Assembly: GCA_028456385.1 (NCBI GenBank)
Contig: JALNQF010000009.1
Location: 434,001-498,000, forward strand
Length of the DNA stretch: 64,000 bases
Direction: 5' to 3'
Origin: Ophiosphaerella korrae
Taxonomy: Eukaryota > Ascomycota > Dothideomycetes > Pleosporales > Phaeosphaeriaceae
Numbering within the stretch: position 1 is the first letter of the stretch; each line of letters begins with the position of its first letter. The position numbers were made by a program, and so were the translations under genes. This document shows, in pieces, positions 57,310-64,000 of the stretch. Below the pieces are notes generated by a model. It did not search any database, was not told the origin of the DNA, and saw nothing but the letters and a program-made list of their open reading frames with translations.

Positions 57310-57780
57310 AGAGTGTCAGCGCAGGCTCCACAGTGTATGGCGTCGTGATCATGCTCCTAAAAGTCGGCATCCTTCTGCAGTGGGTCCAGATCTTCGTCCC
57401 AACTGGGTTTCGCGACGCGTTCTGGTGGACGTGCCACACCACGCTTTGGATTAACGTTCTCTTCTACACGGTGTGCACCTTCCCCGAGATTTTTGGTTGC
57501 ATGTCCCGAAAACAGCTCTGGGAACCGTGACTGGAAGACACATGCCTTAACATGCTAAAGATCATCATCGCCTTGTTGTTTGTCAACTTCCTCTCTGGTA
57601 TTGTGATTGTATTCTTACCGGAGATAGTCATTTGGAAGCTACACATGTCAACTGGGGGGAAGTTTCGAACGGGTGCTCGGGCAAAGAGGCGAGTAATAGC
57701 CACCGCAGCTGGCCGCGCTTCAAGCCCAGACGTGATCCCGACGCTAGTCTTTTCACTGATACCCACTTGAGCAAGCAAAG
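57310..57780 (+). pseudogene. Rhodopsin-domain protein relic, helices 3-5
   Basis: The frame starts VYGVVIMLLKVGILLQWVQI (third helix with Lys) and continues WTCHTTLWINVLFY and FGCMSRKQLWEP, the conserved cysteine loop. A TGA stop follows. After it, in another frame, come LKIIIALLFVNFLSGIVIVF and IVIWKLHMSTGGK, the fifth helix. Both ends are lost. It could be the middle of the same gene as the N-terminal relic at 53533, with other DNA between. Confidence 0.65.
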
Positions 57781-58925
57781 CCTTGTGCCATTAACTAAGG
57801 TGAATTTATCGAAATCGGAGGGGTTCTATCCACGAGAAGCATAACAAAGTGCCTCAAGTTGGTACATGCGACAGAACATAACAAGAGTAGATAAATTGCG
57901 TTTTGCTGCAACGTCAACGTGTATATTAGGCTTAGTTAGTAATTTCTATACTGCCTATATCCTAATAGATCCTTGCGATAGTGTATAATAAATAGTTGGG
58001 CGTAATCATGGCTCATTCAACGGTGTATATGAGAGATAGGATCACTGCATGTTCTGTCGGATGTGCCAACCTGCAGTGAGTATGGACTAGTTAGCCTCCC
58101 GGTTGCTCGAACTAGTGCTGAACGACAAAGTATTTTATCCGTGCAGACCGATCGCTTATCCCCCGGCCGTTGTGGCTTTCTCCACCCCGTGGATGCGGGC
58201 CGTTTTGCTAGCGAGACCAAAGGTTAACACAACGTTCATGACTGTGCCTCTTGAGCTCATGCACGTCTCACTACATTATCTTTTCTTGTAAGCCGTGCCC
58301 CCGCCTCGGCACAAGCACTACATGATTTCCGTTCTTTGCTTTCTCAGGATGCAGCTATGATGGACGCCGACATGCTGCCACGCCCGCATAAATGACCTTG
58401 GGCGCTTGGCACCCCCATTTCGGACCCCGGACGAGACAAAGCTGACTTGTTAGGTGGTCTTTTTCTTTTTATTTTGCGGCAAAGCATCTGCGGCAAAGCG
58501 ACCGCACGTCACCACCGAGCCCGACAACAGTCCGTAACCCCCTCCACGAAACTCTCTTCAAGTCCATCTCTTCAGGTTGGTGTCGTGTTGCTGCCACCGA
58601 GCAAGCAGCGTAGGGTATATAATTCGCTACGCCATGCAGGTCACTGATATATTGTCTGTTGTCGTCCATTATATTCTTTATACCGTCTGCGTCCGAGTAG
58701 GAGAGTTTGATCAGTATCTAATGCACATGCTATATTTTCTGCTAGGCTGTCATCGTATATCGATATCGCATCTTTCTTCACTCACTGCATTCCTTGCCTA
58801 GAACCTTCGTGGCGGTCTTCACGGATTGGTATGGGGCATTTTTACCATTCACCAGAACCTGACGCTGGAGATCTGCCACAGTCACCAGAAATATAGTATG
58901 CGTCCCAAATGGGATTCGAGCGATC
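57781..58925. other. Intergenic region
   Basis: About 1.1 kb; short frames only, nothing recognised. Confidence 0.4.
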
Positions 58926-60538
58926 ATGGCTGAGTTTCAAACAGAACCGGTATATCGCCACGGACTAAACAAAACTATTTTCAATTCAACCAAGGTCTTG
59001 CACGGTGAATTTATCCCCGCGTCTTTCACGCCCAGTCGCCGACAGCCATATCACATAGATCTACCAAAACGAGCGCTTACTCAAGAGCCGTGCCTATCTC
59101 GTGACCTAAACCTTCCCAAACGTATTCAATCTGTTCAGTGTTATCAACAAGCGGCTCCACCGAGTCAGGCGACGGTAGGTTGGCAGGGCATAAATGACCG
59201 GGTCATGCGAGAATTTGAACCCCTCATGCTTGCGCATACTAATACATTTGTGAAAGAGCCAGCCAAGTCGTGCGAGGGTGAGAATACCATTGTTGAGATG
59301 ATAGATTGATGCAGATACCTCGGCTTCGGCACAGCTCTCGATCTGCAAACATTGATTAAAAACCGATTCATGCTTGCGGGCATGGATACCTCCAACTTCA
59401 GGTCCAACCTCTACATGCAGTTCCCGCTGTCGAAGAGAGCTAGCGTGGAGTTGCTTTTGTGCCCATTCATCCTGACTAGCCAAATGGCGTACAATGAGAA
59501 GCTGCACGATTTGGTCGTTGCACGCCGCGCCGAGGGTAAACATGCAAGGAAAGATTTGTACTTATTTGGGTCCTAGAAGGCTCAGATTGGATTGATTTAT
59601 TACCTCTTTAGGCCTAGCCGCCCCCTGTAGAGGGTTAACTCCTACCTAGATAGGTAAGTGGGCCTGTGGGAGTGAATGAATTGAATTGATTGTTGCGGAC
59701 TGTGCACATCAAAGACCTTGAGACTGGAGAAGGCATGCGGTTACATGACATATGGTCCGAATCAGCCTTCTTTATGCTAGCGAGTACGTATCACATTATA
59801 AAATCCAAGCCCTCCGCACACATAATTCTAACATGACACCCTACACGGGCGGCGACACGACCTCCACCACCTTGACAGGCGCATTTTTCTATCTCTCCCA
59901 AGCGCCTCGCCGACGGCATCCGCATCACATTCGCTTCCGGCTCGGAAATCCGCCACAGCACAAAGCTTTCCGGCTACACCTACATCCGCGCCTGCATCGA
60001 CGAGGTGATGCGAGTCACTCCGCCCATCATCGCCACCACCGTCTGGCGCCAGCTTCCCGAGTCCGACAACGAGCAGCCCCTCACCATCGAAGGCCAAGTG
60101 ATTCCGCCCAGCACCGAAGTCGGTGTGAATATCTACACCATGCACCACAACAAAGAGTACTTCCCTGATTCTTATGCGTTCAAGCCTGAGAGGCGGCTGG
60201 ATGAATCACCGGAGAGGAAGAAACTCATGCATGACGCGTTCACCTCATTCTCGATTGGATCTCGCGGCTGTGGGTGGCAAGGCCATGGCGTATCGGGAAG
60301 CTAGTATTGCTACTGCGAAGACGTTCTGGCATCTGAACTTTGAGCGCCCGGTGCACGGTGGAAAGGCAGACGGGGTGGGCGAGACCATGCAGAATGGTGG
60401 GAAGCCTGAGTTGAGGGCCTTCCATCAGTCTGGTTCGCTTCATGCGGGCCCGAATTTGGTGTTTAGGCCGAGAGATGGGGCTTGGGATGAGCTCTTTGAC
60501 ATGGAGAAGCTGAGCTATAGTATGTCACTAGACGTGTA
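58926..60538 (+). pseudogene. Cytochrome P450 relic
   Basis: Most of a P450 can be read in pieces. VYRHGLNKTIFNS and MREFEPLMLAHTNTFVKE are N-terminal. A TGA at 59307-59309 replaces the expected Trp of the wx-Y-x-F segment, and RYLGFGTALDL follows. YMQFPLSKRASVELLL comes next, with a stop at 59574-59576. The I helix reads GGDTTSTTLTGAFFYLS near 59850. ACIDEVMRVTPP is the K helix with ExxR, and FKPERRLDES follows. The haem loop FTSFSIGSRGC is immediately followed by a frameshift near 60271, after which GKAMAYREASI continues. Several independent defects make this a dead gene. Exon limits inside it are uncertain. Confidence 0.8.
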
Positions 60539-61641
60539 GTCTGATTTTGCCATGTAGAGGGGTTTTTGGATGTAGAAAATCAATTCAATGGTTTCATGGG
60601 TGGCGAAGTTATCTAGGACTATCGACATGTCTTGCAAATACTTGTGCTCGTAGTCATCTAGATCACACGTGCCCCGAACTGGTTTAATTTCTAGTAATAG
60701 GAACTAAACCGCCAGTTCAAGTTTAGATTCACTACCACGGCCTCTACGACACCCTACTCTCCCAGTATCGCCAACCAAAACGGGTAATGCCCAGCGCATG
60801 TTACCTAGGAGCGTCGTATAATAGCTAGTACTTTCTAGGTCGAGCATAATTATTGCCTTAGCTGGATTATACAATAGAGAAGAAGACCTGCCCAAAGCAA
60901 TGAAGTTAAGGGCCAGCAGGACGCCTGTAACTATCAGTCGAGGTATCCATAGCAACACATTGAAAATCGACATAACGGAGGATTTATTTGCTTTGATAGT
61001 CCTCGCAGTATACTTCTATTTGTACTACATCCTTACCTTTCTGTGTGCAGTTATTGGAAAGTTATTCCAAGCTACTTTGATGGCGCAATAGCCATGCTAT
61101 AAAATATCCTCGAATCTCGATTACAGTTAAAATATCGCCAATAGTAGTGCAAGGGCGGGTAGACTTGCAAAAAATCTCCATAGGATAGATAGACAATGGA
61201 ATTGGCGGCGGCTAAGGAAATTATACTTTTCGATAGGATTTACAGGGTGCGAGGGAGTTGGAGTAAACATCGCACTTTTCGTATCACTCATCTGGGGGCG
61301 CTCCTACAGACACAGCATAGTGCCTGTCAGGCCCGGCTCGCTGTGTGGGCTCCCTACTGCATCATTCTGAAGCTAGGCTAAAGCTGCTAAGAGAGACTGC
61401 CATGGTACTAGGCAAAGGTAAATGCGAAACAGTAGACCCGAGAGCCGAAAGCCGAGATGCGTTCCTCATACTAGGCGACGCTAGGAAGTTGTGCAATTTC
61501 GGGGCAGAAGGAACGCGACACAACTGACCACATTAAAGTTCTCAGATCTATATTTTAGATTTGTACTATAAAGTATGGCACGATGTACTCGATGAAGTAC
61601 GACAGACAATTTTTGTGTTTTACCCTCCACCCGATTCACCT
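60539..61641. other. Intergenic region
   Basis: About 1.1 kb. Short frames with hydrophobic stretches (60704-60973 minus, 60900-61091 plus) are not supported as genes. The right end is the aminotransferase promoter. Confidence 0.4.
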
Positions 61642-63151
61642 ATGCACATGGAGCCCTATCTGTTGCACCGTTCTTTTGTTGAGAAGCCCGAAAAAGTCGT
61701 TCGTGCCTCCGGGAACTACCTATATCTGGAAGACGAGCGTCGAATACTTGATGCATGCGGCGGCGCTGCAGTAGCCATCTTGGGGCATGGCAATGAAGAG
61801 GTCATCCGCGCCACCACTGCGCAGATGACTCAGGTCGGCTACGTGCATACCGGTGCATTCAGTACAGATTCAGCAGAACAATTAGCTGCGTCTGTTCTTG
61901 GTGCTCAGGGCCGAACGGACAGCTCTTGCTTCGACCATGGCTTGGTAAAAGCCTTTTTTGTTGGAAGCGGAAGTGAGGCCAACGACGCTGCGATGAAATG
62001 CGCGCGTCAGTATTGGTATGAGAAGGGACAACGGCAACGAAAGTTTTATATTGCGAGAAGGCAAGGTTATCATGGAAATACGCTCGGGACCATGTCCGTC
62101 TCTTCCGTGGTTGGAAGGAAGATACCCTATGAGAGCATCTTGTTTCACAACGTCTCTTTCGTGGCTCCAGCAGATGCATATCACGGTCAACTTGAAGATG
62201 AGACTGATTCGCAATTCGTTTCCCGGCTTGCGTTGGAGCTTGAGGAAGAGTTTCTGCGACTTGGCCCAGAGAATGTCATATCTTTCATGTGAGTACACGG
62301 CATCTGGTGTATGATGCACGATTCTGAATCTCTGACAAGATGGCTGCAGAGGAGAAACATTTAGTGGCGCCACTCTCGGTGCTATGCCGCCTCCCAAAGG
62401 GTACTGGTCTTTGATTCGCGCTGTTTGTGACAAGTACGGTATCCTCTTACACCTCGACGAAGTCATGTGCGGAATTGGCCGAACTGGTAGTTTCTTTGCG
62501 TTTGAGCAAGAATCCATTCAACCGGACATTGTCACAATCGGGAAAGGCCTTGGAGGCGGTTATGCGCCGATTGCAGGTATGCTCATCAACCGCAAGGTTG
62601 TGGATACGCTAAAGAAAGGGTCTTCAACCTTCAATCACGGACAAACATATCAAGCTCATCCAACGTCATGCGCCACGGCTCTAGCCGTCCAGAAGATTGT
62701 TGCGAGAGAGCAACTTGTTGCCAGATGCGCAAAAAAAGGGGCCGAGCTGGAGAAGCTGCTTAGAGCCACCTTTGATGGTTGCGAATACATTGGGGAAATA
62801 CGTGGGCGTGGGTTGTTATGGGCTCTGGAGTTCATGCAGACCAGGTCCACCAGAACACCGTTCCCTGAAAGTTTGAAATTTGGGTTCAAGGTGCACTTGA
62901 ATGCAATGAGATTGGGCGTAGCCATTTATCCCGGGGTAGGAACGGTGGATGGTATACGCGGAGACCACGTTCTGCTAGCACCTCCGTATACCATCTCAGA
63001 CGCAGAGTTGGCACTGATGGTCTCAGTTCTGAAGAAGGCGTACGACGAAATGGTACGGTCTTTCAACCGCTCTATTTGCACAATCTCTCATGATTCGCAC
63101 CCCTATCCTGAGGGGGAAATTCTGCCGGATTTCTTGGCAAGCACCACATGA
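61642..63151 (+). CDS. Class III PLP-dependent aminotransferase
   Basis: Predicted omega-aminotransferase of about 482 residues that moves an amino group between an amine or omega-amino acid and a keto acid. Exons are 61642-62288 and 62350-63151. The first splice joins NVISFI to GETFSGATLG. Features are YLEDERRILDACGGAAVAIL near the start, FFVGSGSEANDAAMK (cofactor phosphate site), ARRQGYHGNTLG, LHLDEVMCGIGRTG with the Asp that pairs with the PLP ring, and DIVTIGKGLGGGYAPIAG with the Schiff-base Lys. FNHGQTYQAHPTSCA follows. All catalytic residues are present. The ATG at 61642 is followed by a second at 61648. The gene ends 25 bases from a convergent regulator, and pathway genes may continue beyond the window. 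Confidence 0.93.
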
Positions 63152-63176
63152 TTCTTGTGTCAGCCCTTTTACTCTC

Positions 63177-64000
63177 CTATATTGTAGATAGGGTTACGGG
63201 ATCATAATGGAAGTCATATGATGGCCATAGCTGACTCCAATCGAGATTTGTGCATGTAGTTGAATCTTCCGAGCCATCCACGTAACTCATAAACCATTGT
63301 CCTTGATCTTGCTGGCTTTCATAAGCATCATCCGAGGGTATCGCGCTTTCGCTCTCATCAGATTGAAGAGCTGCCAGATCATCCATGGGCGCTTGACCCC
63401 TGCAATCGTGTATGGCCATATCTAATGCGCCGTACTGATGTTTTGATCTGCTGGATAATTCGCTGGGGTTTAGTGTGGCGTGAGCGTAGAGTCTTTTACA
63501 CCGCTGTATCGTAGATAACCATCCGTCCCCTACGTGCCAAATATGCCGTAATGATTTCAACTTCTCGATATCTCTTGCAATAATTTCAGGAATATCATTC
63601 CGTATCCTTGGAACCATCCAGGGAAATGTTGAGGCGTACATGTTCGTAGTGACCGCCGAGAACAAGCAGAAACCCGCAAAAGGCGTAACCAACGATTTCC
63701 CTGCATCATCGAGATCTCTAATTATTTGAGAGATCCTATTAGCAGAGACGAAGAATTCATCAGCTCTCTCCAGCCACCAACCATTGGGGGCATCTAAGGA
63801 CAGCAGTGGTGGATCAACAGGTCCCGACGGGGCGGAACAGTTAGTCGGCAAGAACGGCATATATTCTCGTCCAAGGAATAATAGGCTGAAAATATGAGCA
63901 TTGGATATCTTTGTGTGGCAAGAGTATGTATCAGCACTTACCTAACGTAGTAGAGTAGGTTGAGAAAAACAAAAGGTTCAACCTGTCCCAACGCGACATG
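63177..64000 (-). CDS. Fungal transcription factor, C-terminal part (5' end outside window)
   Basis: Exons visible are 63942-64000 and 63177-63885 with a 56-base intron (GTAAGT...TTTCAG). Splicing gives FVFLNLLYYVSLLFLGREYM, then PFLPTNCSAPSG, and later RADEFFVSANRISQIIRDLD, TPFAGFCLFSAVTTNMYAS and YAHATLNPSELS. This pattern is that of the fungal-specific transcription factor (middle homology) domain, with an acidic C-terminal tail. A zinc-cluster or other DNA-binding domain should lie beyond the edge. The convergent aminotransferase makes it a likely local regulator. Confidence 0.8.

Overview
The window is nuclear DNA of a filamentous ascomycete (Pezizomycotina). The reasons are short spliceosomal introns (mostly about 45-70 bases, GT...AG), a fungal-type NRPS, Zn2Cys6 regulators, HET-domain proteins, fungal rhodopsin-domain (PTH11-like) membrane proteins and a Kex2-processed secreted cysteine-rich protein. 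The mix would suit a plant-associated Dothideomycete, but nothing here proves the class. All gene models were read by hand from codons and splice signals.

Bases 1-12400 are a secondary-metabolite cluster: an NRPS running off the left edge (visible order T-C-A-T-C), a divergent TetX-like FAD monooxygenase, a P450, a MOSC/ferredoxin-reductase/2Fe-2S fusion, and a secreted BBE-type FAD oxidase. A gene-poor AT-rich gap (12.4-14.7 kb) follows. Bases 14670-30286 hold a second tailoring or catabolic group: methyltransferase, salicylate-hydroxylase-like monooxygenase, EthD-family protein, rhodopsin-domain membrane protein, AflR-like Zn2Cys6 regulator, carboxymuconate-cyclase-like lactonase and an MmgE/PrpD dehydratase/decarboxylase. 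Three TCG-N5-CGR sites, the AflR type, lie in promoters of both groups, so the regulator may link them; no PKS is visible.

Bases 30300-61600 are an accessory, decaying region. It has a HET pseudogene, an intact fungal membrane protein, a secreted cysteine-rich protein whose start codon reads GTG, and a HET-ankyrin gene fused out of frame to a P-loop GTPase relic. It also has a dynamin pseudogene, a DUF3632-like gene, inverted repeats, a PIF1-like helicase relic, one intact PTH11-like gene among three broken rhodopsin-domain relics, and a cytochrome P450 pseudogene.

From 61642 to the right edge intact genes return: a class III aminotransferase convergent with a Zn2Cys6-type regulator that runs off the edge, probably the start of another cluster.
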